Shown here: positions 55,000 through 63,997 of the stretch, in pieces
Numbering within the stretch: position 1 is the first letter of the stretch
Layout: the number at the start of each line of letters is the position of its first letter
NCBI RefSeq assembly: GCF_025639885.1
Contig: NZ_CP106738.1
Coordinates: forward strand, 2,790,001-2,854,000
Direction of reading: 5' to 3'
Source of the DNA: Roseovarius pelagicus
GTDB taxonomy: Bacteria; Pseudomonadota; Alphaproteobacteria; Rhodobacterales; Rhodobacteraceae
Length of the DNA: 64,000 nt
Notes under the pieces: model-generated
Seen by the model: the letters and a program-made list of their open reading frames with translations, nothing else
Told to the model about the DNA's origin: nothing
Databases searched by the model: none
Translations under genes and position numbers: made by a program

Positions 55000-56544
55000 A
55001 TGCCTTTGGACCTGTTGATGATCGCCGCGTTGATCGTCGGTATTCTGATCGGCTATCCTGTTTCGTTCACCATCGCGGGTGTGGCAACGCTGTTTGCCGC
55101 CTTGGGCGTGTTGACCGGGCAGTTCGATTTTTCGCTGATGGGGGCACTGGGGCAGCGGGTCTTTGGTCTGCTGACAAATCAGGTGCTGATCGCGATCCCG
55201 CTATTTGTTTTCATGGGCGTCATACTGGAGAAAAGCCAGATTGCCGAGGATTTGCTCAAGACCATGGGCCGCCTCTTTGGTCGTGTGCGGGGTGGCCTGG
55301 GTATTTCGGTGGTGCTGGTTGGCGCGCTGTTGGCGGCCTCTACCGGGATCGTCGGGGCCACGGTGATCGCGATGGGTATGATCGCGCTGCCGACGATGCT
55401 GGCCAGCCGATACGATCCGCGTCTTGCCTCCGGGCTTGTCTGTACTGCCGGTACGCTGGGGCAGATCATACCGCCATCGACGCTGCTGATTATCCTGTCG
55501 GACGTCATTTCCAACGCCTACCAGCAGGCACAGTTCGAGCAGGGAAAGTTTACCGTCGATACGATTTCTGTCGGACAGATTTTTGCCGCGGCCCTGTTTC
55601 CGGGGCTTCTGCTGGTGGCGATCTACTGCATCTACATTCTGGTGCGCGCATGGCTGCGGCCAGAGGACGCGCCTGCAATGGCGCAGTTGGACGAGCCGCC
55701 CTCGCTGGGCACAATCCTGCGCGCGATATTGCCGCCGATCCTGCTGATCCTCGCGGTGCTTGGTTCGATCCTCGGTGGCATTGCCGCCCCGAGTGAGGCG
55801 GCGTCCGTCGGGGCGATCGGTGCGCTATTGATGGCTGGCGCGCGGCTGGGTGCATCGCGACGGCTGATCATCACCGGCACGGCGGCCTTGCTGATCCTCG
55901 CCGTGGCGGCGGGTGTGGCGCCTGTCCGGCTGCAACGATCCGACACGTCGATGTTCGATTACGGGCTTGGGGTGGCTTATGCGCTGGCGGCGCTGATCGG
56001 GTTTGTCGCCATCGCCGCCTCATTGCGGCGCAGTCTGGGGGCAGGGGCGCTGCGTCCGACGCTGACATCGACGATGACAGTGACCGCAATGATTTTCGCC
56101 ACGATCCTGACAGCCAGCATGTTCTCTCTGGTGTTTGTCGGCTTGGGCGGAGAAGAGCGGATCGAGGCCATCATTACCGCTATGCCGGGCGGCGCAGTTG
56201 GCGCGCTGATCTTCTCTATGCTGCTGATTTTCGTGCTCGGGTTTTTCATGGACTTTGTCGAGATCACGGTCATCGTGCTGCCGCTACTGCTGCCGATCCT
56301 GATCATCATGGGGCATGATCCGATCTGGCTAGGCGTGCTGATTGCTATCAACCTTCAGACGTCATTCCTGACCCCGCCATTCGGTTTTTCGCTGTTTTAT
56401 CTCCGCGGGGCTGCGCCCAAGGAGATCACGACAGGGCAAATCTATCGCGGAGTGGTGCCGTTCATCGGACTGCAGTTTATCGCTGTCGCGCTGATCTGTT
56501 TGGTCCCGGCAATTGCGACGTGGTTGCCGGGCGTTTTGTTCTGA
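55000..56544 (+). CDS. TRAP transporter large permease (DctM)
   Basis: A 514-residue large TRAP subunit. The start is the ATG at 55000, one base after the DctQ stop, beginning with the helix LLMIAALIVGILIGYPVSFT. Family marks are NQVLIAIPLFVFMGVILEKS, GLGISVVLVGALLAASTGIV and SGLVCTAGTLGQIIPPSTLL. A middle insertion (about 250-375) with extra hydrophobic segments makes it longer than average. It is the last gene of the operon and ends at a strong hairpin shared with the convergent operon. Confidence 0.92.
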   Translation: MPLDLLMIAALIVGILIGYPVSFTIAGVATLFAALGVLTGQFDFSLMGALGQRVFGLLTNQVLIAIPLFVFMGVILEKSQIAEDLLKTMGRLFGRVRGGLGISVVLVGALLAASTGIVGATVIAMGMIALPTMLASRYDPRLASGLVCTAGTLGQIIPPSTLLIILSDVISNAYQQAQFEQGKFTVDTISVGQIFAAALFPGLLLVAIYCIYILVRAWLRPEDAPAMAQLDEPPSLGTILRAILPPILLILAVLGSILGGIAAPSEAASVGAIGALLMAGARLGASRRLIITGTAALLILAVAAGVAPVRLQRSDTSMFDYGLGVAYALAALIGFVAIAASLRRSLGAGALRPTLTSTMTVTAMIFATILTASMFSLVFVGLGGEERIEAIITAMPGGAVGALIFSMLLIFVLGFFMDFVEITVIVLPLLLPILIIMGHDPIWLGVLIAINLQTSFLTPPFGFSLFYLRGAAPKEITTGQIYRGVVPFIGLQFIAVALICLVPAIATWLPGVLF

Positions 56545-56557
56545 CGTTCGGCGGGAT

Positions 56558-56576
56558 GGTGGGGTGAAACCCCACC
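56558..56576. terminator. Bidirectional hairpin between convergent operons
   Basis: GGTGGGGT-GAA-ACCCCACC is a perfect 8-bp stem between the DctM-type gene and the convergent CoA-transferase gene, followed by CTACGGG. Short GTAGGGTGGGGTTTCACCCCACC-type palindromes are familiar as dispersed intergenic repeats in this bacterial group, so it may be one of these rather than a classic terminator. Confidence 0.6.
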
Positions 56577-56592
56577 CTACGGGTAGAATGCA

Positions 56593-57690
56593 TCACGCCT
56601 CTTTGAGTAAGCCTCTGGCGATCAGGTCGGCGCGTATCTCATCCGACTGGGCACCGCGCAGCGGAGGGCGCGCAACGTCGCGCCGTAGGCCGTCAAACCG
56701 GGGTGCGGCGGAGGGCTGCAATACGCCATCCGGTGCCTGCCAGATCCCGCGTGCCTGCATATGTGGGTCATGTGCCGCGCCATCCGGCGACAGCACCGGG
56801 GCGACACAGGCATCGCTGCCATCAAAGAGTGCGGCCCAGTGCGCGACCGGCTCGGCTACGAAAATCCCGGCCAACTGTGCCGTCTGACGTGGCCATTGCG
56901 CCGGATCGTGCTGATCGGCGAGTGCCGGGTTGTCCCCCAGTCCTAGCAGTTTCAGGAACGCGGCATAAAACTGTGGCTCCAGACATTGCACGCTGAGGTA
57001 ACCGCCATCGGCGCAGGCATAGCAGCGTGACCAATGCGGTCCGTCCAGCAGGCTCTGGCCGCGGTCTGTGACCATCTGGCCGCTTTGCCGGATCGCCATC
57101 AAAAGCGTCATCATATGCGCCGAGCCGTCGACCATTGCTGCGTCGACCACAGCGCCCTTTGCGCCGCCCCGAACCGCCAGAAGCCCGGTCAATATGCCAG
57201 CAACCAGATATAGGGCGCCGCCCCCGATATCGCCCAGCATCGTTGGTGGCGTAAAGGGCGGCTGGCCGGGTTCGGACGCGTACCAGAGCGCGCCCGAGGT
57301 GGCGAGGTAGTTGAGGTCGTGCCCGGCGGTTTGCGCACGCGGGCCGTCCTGACCCCAGCCGGTCATCCGCCCATAGACGAGTGCAGGATTGGTGGTCTGA
57401 CAGATCTCTGGGCCCAGTCCCAGCCGCTCCATCACGCCGGGGCGCAACCCCTCAATCAGCGCATCGGCTGTCTGGATCAGCGCCAACGCCACGGTGCGAT
57501 CGGCGTCGGATTTAAGGTCGAGCGTGATCGATTTCTTGCCACGGTCCAGCAGGCTGACTGCGCCGGTGACATCGCTCGTGTCCGGGCGGTGGACGCAGAT
57601 GACTTCGGCTCCTAGATCGGCAAGCATCATAGCGGCAAAGGGGGCAGGCCCCAGTCCCTCGAATTCAACAATCCGTATCCCTGCCAGCAT
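56593..57690 (-). CDS. CaiB/BaiF family CoA-transferase or racemase
   Basis: A 365-residue class III CoA-transferase family protein. It begins MLAGIRIVEFEGLGPAPFAA, has the catalytic Asp region in the AGHDLNYLATSGAL and DIGGGALYLVAG segments, and RGKKSITLDLKSD. The length and AGHDLNY match alpha-methylacyl-CoA racemase (Amacr, with the His-Asp pair) better than a pure transferase. It is the last gene of the minus-strand operon with a DMT exporter and an FAD oxidase. Confidence 0.87.
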   Translation of the reverse strand: MLAGIRIVEFEGLGPAPFAAMMLADLGAEVICVHRPDTSDVTGAVSLLDRGKKSITLDLKSDADRTVALALIQTADALIEGLRPGVMERLGLGPEICQTTNPALVYGRMTGWGQDGPRAQTAGHDLNYLATSGALWYASEPGQPPFTPPTMLGDIGGGALYLVAGILTGLLAVRGGAKGAVVDAAMVDGSAHMMTLLMAIRQSGQMVTDRGQSLLDGPHWSRCYACADGGYLSVQCLEPQFYAAFLKLLGLGDNPALADQHDPAQWPRQTAQLAGIFVAEPVAHWAALFDGSDACVAPVLSPDGAAHDPHMQARGIWQAPDGVLQPSAAPRFDGLRRDVARPPLRGAQSDEIRADLIARGLLKEA

Positions 57691-57735
57691 GAAGCCCCCT
57701 CTGTCTCTTGCGCAGATTAGTCCGCTACCGGCCTG

Positions 57736-58734
57736 TCAGTAGCGACGATGTACGCGTTTGCCGCTGACCAGCCGACGGCCCTTCTGGCGTTCGCGCAGGA
57801 ATACGAACAATCCCGAGCCAAGAACGAGGATGATGCCAATCATCACCATCGGCGTCGGCCATTCGCCCCAGATCATCCAGCCCCAGAAGATCGCCAGTGG
57901 CAACCCGATGTATTCGAAAGGTGCGATCGTGCCCGCATCCGCGAGCCGGTATGCCTGCGCCAGTGCATAGCCGATCACAGCCGAGTTCAGTCCGAGACCG
58001 AGCAAGAGCCAGACATCCCGTCCCTGTGGCCATTCCCACGCCCGCAAAAGGAAAATCAGGCTTTCGTTCTCGATCCCGACTGCATACCGCCCGTCACCGG
58101 CAATGGCCCAAAATATCAGGGTAACAACGATAAAGTTGACCTGAACATAGACGGTCATTGCCGACGCCTTCGACGCTACCCCCAGCTTGCGCGTCAGCAA
58201 CTGGTTGATCGCATAGGTCAGCGCCGCAAGTATGGGAAGCAAATAGACATACCATGCGACCGGGCGGCTATCGCCCCCCTCCCAAGGGCGGACCATGATG
58301 ACCACTCCGGCAAAGCCAACGACGACAGCGCCGATGCGCAGCGGTCCGACCTTTTCCCCCAGAAACGGGATGCTAAGCAGGGTAATGAGAAGCGGTGCGA
58401 TGAAGAATATTGCGGTCGTCTCGGCCAATGGTAGAGATGCCAGTGCGGAAAAGAACGTGAGGTTTGCCACCACCAGCATCATTGCGCGCAAGAGGTGCAG
58501 TCCCGGTGTGTTGGTTTTCAGAATGCGCCAGCCGCCTTCCATCTGTACCAGCATGAGACTGAACACGATGCCGATGATCGAGCGCGTGAACACCATCTGA
58601 TGCAAAGGATAGCCACCGGAAAGAACCTTGATCAGCATATCATTGATAGAGATCGCCACGATTCCAAAGAGGATAAAACCGATGCCGACAGCCGGGTTGT
58701 GAACAGCGCCTGAAGCAGAAGTAGAGGTAGTCAT
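57736..58734 (-). CDS. EamA/DMT family transporter
   Basis: A 332-residue inner-membrane protein with ten predicted helices in two EamA repeats (about 15-150 and 165-305). The start is the ATG at 58734, with AAGGAC upstream; the frame is open to 58764. These proteins usually export metabolites or amino acids. It sits between the FAD oxidase and CoA-transferase genes; the substrate is unknown. Confidence 0.88.
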   Translation of the reverse strand: MTTSTSASGAVHNPAVGIGFILFGIVAISINDMLIKVLSGGYPLHQMVFTRSIIGIVFSLMLVQMEGGWRILKTNTPGLHLLRAMMLVVANLTFFSALASLPLAETTAIFFIAPLLITLLSIPFLGEKVGPLRIGAVVVGFAGVVIMVRPWEGGDSRPVAWYVYLLPILAALTYAINQLLTRKLGVASKASAMTVYVQVNFIVVTLIFWAIAGDGRYAVGIENESLIFLLRAWEWPQGRDVWLLLGLGLNSAVIGYALAQAYRLADAGTIAPFEYIGLPLAIFWGWMIWGEWPTPMVMIGIILVLGSGLFVFLRERQKGRRLVSGKRVHRRY

Positions 58735-58825
58735 GGCAGGGTCCTTTCCCTGCCGGGCTATCACGATGGCTGCGGCAAGGACATGTCAGGTTGCGACATT
58801 CTTTAGGGTGAACCGATATGGAAGG

Positions 58826-60070
58826 TTAGCCCAGTTGTGCCGCGATACGCGCGGCTACGTCCTGTCCGCTCAGCCATGCGCCGTGGGCGGTAGCCTGCCA
58901 ACGCGTGGAAAATGCCTCGCCGGCGAAGGCAACATTGCCAGTGTCCGCTGCGATCAGGTCGCGGCGCAACTGGGCATATCCCGGTCTGGCGTGAGAGTAG
59001 GATCCTTGCACCATTGGGTTCTGCGTCCAGTTCGTGACTGCGCTCGCGCGAATGGTGCGTGCGACATCGCTGCCGAACGCCGTGGTCATATGCCCAGTGG
59101 CGAAGTCGGTCATCGCTGCCGCGCCTGCAGTTGACAGTTCTCGGGCGATGTCCCCGGCGAAATGTGCGATCAAGAGCGGCTGATCATGGTCCATGACCTG
59201 AAAGCTGATCGCCGGTATGCCGTTGCCGGGATCGACGTTGATGAATACCTTATCGCGAGCCATTTCGGGCACTGTGTCCAGAGCAAAGGCCACCTTTTCA
59301 TAGGCACCGCAGGGCACATGTTCGAGCTGCTGAACGAGGTCGCAGGCGGGGCCTGCGCCGAATCCGATGTTACCGGATGTCAGAACATTGGTCGAGGCAG
59401 TGACAATGGCTGCGCGCGCCTCGATGGGGCCGCCATCGGTTTCGACGCGTACGCCGTTTGCCTGCTGATCGATCCTGCTGACCCGCACGCCAGTGCGCAC
59501 CGGCAGACCCGCCGCCATGCGCGTGATCAGGTCGCCATAACCGCTGAGCACCGGCCAGTTGACATCGGTATCGACATAATCAGCATAGGCAGCGGCAGAG
59601 ACATCGCGCGGCACGTCGCCGGACATCAGCGCGAGGATACAATCCACCCCGCCCGTCCATTGACCCGCATCGGGCAGCACATCTGGGATTGGGACATCCA
59701 GCGCCTTGCGGCCCGCCGCTTCGATGGCCTCAAAGGCTCTTGTCACAGCGGCGTCAGCTGCCGATAGCGCATCAGAGGTGGCGAATGCCCCGCCTTGCCA
59801 TACGGCAAACTGGTCGTCCCTGTTGCGCTTGTCGTAGCGTGCGCCAAATCTGTCGGCCATCGCGACCAAGGGGTTTTCGTCTGCGCAGTGCATCCAGTGG
59901 CATCCGTGATCCCAAGCGACCCCAAGCGAAGTCGTGTCCGTAAAGGCGCGCCCACCAACCCGGTCCGCGCCTTCGACGATGACAAAGGAAACGCCGCTTT
60001 TTTTCAGGGCCATTCCGGCCCCGACACCGGCGGCACCGGCCCCGATGATCACAACGTCTGGCGCGCTCAT
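58826..60070 (-). CDS. FAD-dependent amine oxidase family protein
   Basis: A 414-residue flavoprotein: FAD-binding GAGAAGVGAGMAL near the N-terminus, then EGADRVGGRAFT, and near the C-terminus GNVAFAGEAFSTRWQATAHG, which resembles the monoamine oxidase/polyamine oxidase end. No signal peptide is seen, so it is cytosolic. The ATG at 60070 is chosen because the upstream extension to 60169 is low quality and an AGGAAAGG-type site precedes it. The amine substrate is unknown. It is the first gene of its operon, divergent from the ABC-2 exporter. Confidence 0.87.
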   Translation of the reverse strand: MSAPDVVIIGAGAAGVGAGMALKKSGVSFVIVEGADRVGGRAFTDTTSLGVAWDHGCHWMHCADENPLVAMADRFGARYDKRNRDDQFAVWQGGAFATSDALSAADAAVTRAFEAIEAAGRKALDVPIPDVLPDAGQWTGGVDCILALMSGDVPRDVSAAAYADYVDTDVNWPVLSGYGDLITRMAAGLPVRTGVRVSRIDQQANGVRVETDGGPIEARAAIVTASTNVLTSGNIGFGAGPACDLVQQLEHVPCGAYEKVAFALDTVPEMARDKVFINVDPGNGIPAISFQVMDHDQPLLIAHFAGDIARELSTAGAAAMTDFATGHMTTAFGSDVARTIRASAVTNWTQNPMVQGSYSHARPGYAQLRRDLIAADTGNVAFAGEAFSTRWQATAHGAWLSGQDVAARIAAQLG

Positions 60071-60231
60071 GGCTTTGCCTTTCCTGAGGGATTGGATCTT
60101 GCCTGCCAGCCTAGAGCAGCGTCGCTTCGTCGCCAAGCCACTTGCCGCTGTGCAAAATCGCACTGGCATGTCGCACTTGCGCGGGGCGTCGAATGGGCTA
60201 GGGTCCGCCGATACTCTGAAAGGCCGTTCGC

Positions 60232-61161
60232 ATGCCCCCGATTGTCAAAGTCGATAACCTTCAAAAAACCTATGATGGTGGTTTTGTGGCGCTCAAGGGC
60301 GTCTCATTGGAGATTGAGGAGGGCGAGATCATCGCGCTGTTGGGGCCGAATGGCGCTGGCAAGACGACGCTGATTTCTGCGCTCTGCGGAATTACCGGGC
60401 CGACAGGCGGGCGGGCCGAAGTGGGTGGTCATGACATCATCACAGGCTACCGCAAGGCACGCGAGATGATCGGGTTGGTGCCGCAAGAGGTCGCACTGGA
60501 GCCGTTCGAGAAGGTAATCAACACGGTAAAATTTTCGCGCGGCCTATTCGGCAAGAAACGCGATGATGCGCTGATCGAGCGGGTGCTGCGCCAACTGAGC
60601 CTGTGGGACAAGCGAAACAGCCGCATCCGCGAGCTGTCAGGCGGTATGAAACGCCGGGTGCTGATCGCCAAGGCGCTCTGCCACGAGCCGCGTGTTCTGT
60701 TTCTGGACGAACCGACGGCAGGGGTCGATGTCGAGTTGCGCCGTGATATGTGGCAGATCGTCGACAACCTGCGCCACGACGGTGTGACGATTATCCTGAC
60801 CACGCATTACATCGAAGAGGCCGAGGCCATCGCCGACCGCATCGCCGTTATTAACAAGGGCGAGATACTGCTGGTCGAGGACAAGGCAGCACTGATGACG
60901 CGTATGGGACGAAAAACACTGCGCGTTGATCTGCGCGATCCCGTGGTGGCAGTGCCAGAGGCGCTGGCCGACTACGATCTGGTCCTGTCTGAAGATGGCA
61001 GCAGCCTGAGCTATCACTATGATACCCGTGGTGAGGGGACAGGCATTACACGATTGTTGCAGGCGCTGGCCGCCGAAGGGCTGAGCCTGCGCGATATCCA
61101 GACCACGCAGAGCAGTCTGGAAGAAATTTTTGTCAGTATGATCCAGGAGGGCGCGACATGA
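60232..61161 (+). CDS. ABC-2 type exporter ATP-binding protein
   Basis: A 309-residue ATPase (YadG/CcmA/NodI-like): Walker A GPNGAGKT, signature [15 protein letters not shown], Walker [13 protein letters not shown], switch His TTHYIEEA, and a C-terminal extension of about 80 residues with [15 protein letters not shown], which is common in ABC-2 exporters. Its stop overlaps the permease start. Confidence 0.92.
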   Translation: MPPIVKVDNLQKTYDGGFVALKGVSLEIEEGEIIALLGPNGAGKTTLISALCGITGPTGGRAEVGGHDIITGYRKAREMIGLVPQEVALEPFEKVINTVKFSRGLFGKKRDDALIERVLRQLSLWDKRNSRIRELSGGMKRRVLIAKALCHEPRVLFLDEPTAGVDVELRRDMWQIVDNLRHDGVTIILTTHYIEEAEAIADRIAVINKGEILLVEDKAALMTRMGRKTLRVDLRDPVVAVPEALADYDLVLSEDGSSLSYHYDTRGEGTGITRLLQALAAEGLSLRDIQTTQSSLEEIFVSMIQEGAT

Positions 61162-61919
61162 ATATCCCGGCGATCAAGGCAATATACCGGTACGAGATGG
61201 CGCGGTTTTTCCGCACGCTGATGGAAAGCCTGCTGTCGCCGGTCATCTCCACATCGCTTTATTTCGTGGTTTTCGGGGCTGCCATTGGCAGCCGCATCAC
61301 AGAGGTCGAGGGCGTATCCTACGGTGCCTTTATCGTGCCCGGCCTCATCATGCTGAGCGTGATGACCCAAGCGATCAGTAACGCCAGCTTTGGTATCTAT
61401 TTCCCAAAGTTCATCGACACGATTTTCGAGATATTGTCGGCACCCATCAATTTCTTTGAGATCGTCATCGGCTATGTTGGGGCTGCGGCGACCAAGGCGC
61501 TGCTGATCGGTCTGGTGATACTGGCGACGGCACAGTTTTTCGTGGATATCGAGATCCAGCATCCTGTCGCGATGGTGGCGTTCCTTGTTCTCACCTGCCT
61601 CTCTTTCAGCCTTTTCGGTTTTATCATCGGCATCTGGGCCGAGAATTTTCAACAACTACAACTGATCCCGCTACTGGTGATCACTCCGCTGGTGTTTCTG
61701 GGGGGCTCGTTCTACTCGATCACGATGCTGCCGCCGCTGTGGCAGACGATTTCTTTGTTCAACCCTATCGTTTATCTGGTCTCGGGGTTTCGGTGGTCGT
61801 TCTTTGGGCAGGCAGATGTTTCGGTCGGGTTCAGCTTGATGGCAATCACGCTGTTTACGTCGATTTGCCTTGGTGTCATCTGGTGGATTTTCAAAACCGG
61901 CTACCGGATCAAGTCGTGA
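61158..61919 (+). CDS. ABC-2 type exporter permease
   Basis: A 253-residue inner-membrane protein of the ABC-2 (YadH-like) family, with about six membrane segments and the family motifs [20 protein letters not shown] and [20 protein letters not shown]. With the ATPase it forms an exporter of unknown substrate. Its end contains the first arm of a large palindrome (61905-61928). Confidence 0.92.
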   Translation: MNIPAIKAIYRYEMARFFRTLMESLLSPVISTSLYFVVFGAAIGSRITEVEGVSYGAFIVPGLIMLSVMTQAISNASFGIYFPKFIDTIFEILSAPINFFEIVIGYVGAAATKALLIGLVILATAQFFVDIEIQHPVAMVAFLVLTCLSFSLFGFIIGIWAENFQQLQLIPLLVITPLVFLGGSFYSITMLPPLWQTISLFNPIVYLVSGFRWSFFGQADVSVGFSLMAITLFTSICLGVIWWIFKTGYRIKS

Positions 61920-61975
61920 CTTGATCCGCAAACCTGCCTGTGACAGTCACTTTTTTACGCTAAGTGCAGGTTTGC
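61905..61975. repeat. Two adjacent inverted repeats between ABC-2 permease and S49 peptidase genes
   Basis: First dyad: CGGATCAAGTC-GT-GACTTGATCCG (61905-61928), covering the permease stop codon. Second dyad: GCAAACCTGC (61928-61937) with GCAGGTTTGC (61966-61975), whose loop holds GTGACAGTCAC and six Ts (61951-61956). The arrangement could terminate the ABC-2 transcript or control the peptidase gene. Confidence 0.6.
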
Positions 61976-62024
61976 CGCGCCCATCGCCTTGTTTGTGGGG
62001 GGCGGGCCATCTACATCGGAATCC

Positions 62025-62841
62025 ATGACCGACTGGCCACTGATCAAACGCATCTCACCTTTTTCGAAATCCCCGCCGCGCGTAGCGTTGTTGCGCCTGT
62101 CAGGCTCTATCGGGGCTGGCGCGCGATCCGCGCTGAGCGACGAGGCGATCGGGCCCGTGATCGAAAAGGCGTTCCGCAAGGGGGAAACCGGCAGCGGTGG
62201 CGCTGCTGATCAATTCACCCGGCGGCTCGCCAGTGCAATCCTCGCTTATTGCCGCGCGCATCCGTCGACTGTCCGAGGAAAAGAACATTCCCGTGCACGC
62301 CTTTGTCGAGGATGTGGCAGCGTCGGGCGGATACTGGCTGGCCTGTGCTGCGGATGATATCTGGACCGATCCCGCGTCAATTGTTGGCTCAATCGGTGTG
62401 ATTTCGGCGGGCTTCGGGCTGCCGGTATTTCTGGCACGGCAAGGGGTGGAGCGGCGGGTGTATACCTCTGGAAAATCCAAATCACAGCTCGACCCGTTCC
62501 AGCCGGAAAAGAAAGAGGATGTGGACCGGATCAAGGCGCTGTTGGAGGATATGCACACGGTCTTTATCGACTATGTGAAATCACGCCGCGGTGACAAGCT
62601 GAGCAATGATGGCGCGCTTTTTTCGGGTGAATTCTGGCTGGGCGCGCGCGCAGCGGAACTGGGCCTCGTGGACGGGCAAGCTCACGTAATGAGCAAGCTG
62701 CAAGAGCTATACGGCAAGGACGTCCGCATCACGCGCTATGGCCGCAAAAAGGGCCTCTTCTCTCGATTCGGTGCCAACATCGCTGAGGATGCGATCGGGG
62801 CTGTCGAGGACCGCGCCAGTTTTGCAAGATACGGGTTGTGA
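62025..62841 (+). pseudogene. S49 family signal peptide peptidase (SppA-like) gene with a frameshift at a G5 tract
   Basis: An N-terminal part from the ATG at 62025 (MTDWPLIKRISPFSKSPPRV, then LLRLSGSIGAG) runs in one frame to KAFRKGE; from about 62190 the protein continues in the +1 frame as AAVALLINSPGGSPVQSS. The catalytic Ser (DVAASGGYWLA) and Lys (YTSGKSKSQL) are in the second part. One fewer G in GGGGG (62180-62184) would give KAFRKGKPAAVALLINSPGG and a protein of about 271 residues, the usual size for short SppA/SohB homologues in this bacterial group. Sequencing error or true mutation cannot be told apart here. Confidence 0.8.
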
Positions 62842-62847
62842 GGTGAT

Positions 62848-63015
62848 ATGATCATCAAGATCGTCACACTGTTTCTGATTGCGATGGGCGTTCTGGCCAT
62901 GTTTGGACGGCTACGTTTTCCGGGCCAAAAACGTCTGGCGGCAGCCAAGTGTCCGAGTTGCGGCAAGTTTCGCATCGGCAAGGGCCCATGCAGCTGCCAA
63001 AAAGGGCTGAAGTAA
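62848..63015 (+). CDS. 55-residue membrane-anchored zinc-ribbon protein
   Basis: A short gene starting at ATG 62848, seven bases after the peptidase stop, and ending at TAA 63013-63015. The product has one N-terminal membrane helix (IIKIVTLFLIAMGVLAMFG), a basic stretch (RLRFPGQKRLAAAKC), then a cysteine pattern CPSCGK...CSC (four Cys, zinc-ribbon-like). It is one base from the antiporter gene. The context between two good genes, tight spacing and non-random composition argue that it is real; its role is unknown. Confidence 0.75.
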   Translation: MIIKIVTLFLIAMGVLAMFGRLRFPGQKRLAAAKCPSCGKFRIGKGPCSCQKGLK

Positions 63016-63016
63016 T

Positions 63017-63997
63017 ATGACGGGAGCCGTTGCATCGTCATTATCGGTCTGGCTTTTTGCCGGGTTGGGGCTGGTGATCCTGCTGCTGGCGGGGGATGCG
63101 CTGGTCAAGGGCGCGGTGAACCTCAGCCTGCGAGTGGGTATTCCGGCGCTGATCGTCAGCCTGACCATCGTGGCATTCGGCACCTCCGCACCCGAGCTTC
63201 TGATCGCAATCAACGCGGTGCTGGAGAACAAGCCGGGACTGGCGCTGGGCAATGTGGTCGGATCAAATACGGCCAACATCCTGCTGGTGTTGGGATTGCC
63301 TGCAATCATGTCCCGCTTGCACACGAGCGAATGCGATACGCGCAAGACCTTTGTTTTCATGCTGGCCTCGACGGCGCTGTTCATCGGCTTGGCGTTTTTC
63401 GGGATATTTACCGCTCTCTCGGGGGCGGTGCTGCTGGCCGGGCTGGTGTTTGTGTTGGGCGATGCATTTCGTGATGCGCATCGGCATCGCCGCGCGGCCT
63501 GCGCCCCTTGTCCAAACGGGGGGCAGGAAGTCGAGGGCGCGGATCCAGACATGCCGTGGTGGCAGATCGCCGTTTTTCTGATCCTCGGTTTGGTCGGGTT
63601 GCCTCTGGGTGCTGACCTGTTGGTGGATAATGCATCTATCATCGCGGCGAACTATGGCGTGAGCGATACGGTGATCGGTCTGACGCTGGTGGCGCTGGGC
63701 ACGTCGCTGCCGGAATTGGCAACCACAATGATGGCTGCATTGCGCAAGCAGGCGGATGTCGCTCTGGGCAATGTTATCGGCTCGAACATGTTCAACCTTC
63801 TGGCAATCATCGGGGTTACATCCCTGATCGGGCCTATTCCAGTCGATCCTGAATTCCTTCAGTTCGATCTGTGGGTGATGTTGGGCGCATCGCTGTTGTT
63901 GATACCCTTCGTGTTCTGGGGGCGCGACATCACCCGGCGCTGGGGCGTTGCGCTAACCGTCAGCTATCTGGGCTACATCGCGATCATTCTGGTCTGA
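63017..63997 (+). CDS. Calcium/sodium antiporter (CaCA family, YrbG-like)
   Basis: A 326-residue membrane protein with two homologous halves, each with an alpha-repeat: GTSAPELLIAINAVLEN and GNVVGSNTANILLVLGLPAI in the first, GTSLPELATTMMAALRK and GNVIGSNMFNLLAIIGVTSL in the second. These carry the Glu and Asn residues that bind Ca2+ and Na+. A 40-residue cytosolic loop (about 150-185) rich in His and Cys links the halves. It ends three bases before the window end. Confidence 0.92.
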   Translation: MTGAVASSLSVWLFAGLGLVILLLAGDALVKGAVNLSLRVGIPALIVSLTIVAFGTSAPELLIAINAVLENKPGLALGNVVGSNTANILLVLGLPAIMSRLHTSECDTRKTFVFMLASTALFIGLAFFGIFTALSGAVLLAGLVFVLGDAFRDAHRHRRAACAPCPNGGQEVEGADPDMPWWQIAVFLILGLVGLPLGADLLVDNASIIAANYGVSDTVIGLTLVALGTSLPELATTMMAALRKQADVALGNVIGSNMFNLLAIIGVTSLIGPIPVDPEFLQFDLWVMLGASLLLIPFVFWGRDITRRWGVALTVSYLGYIAIILV

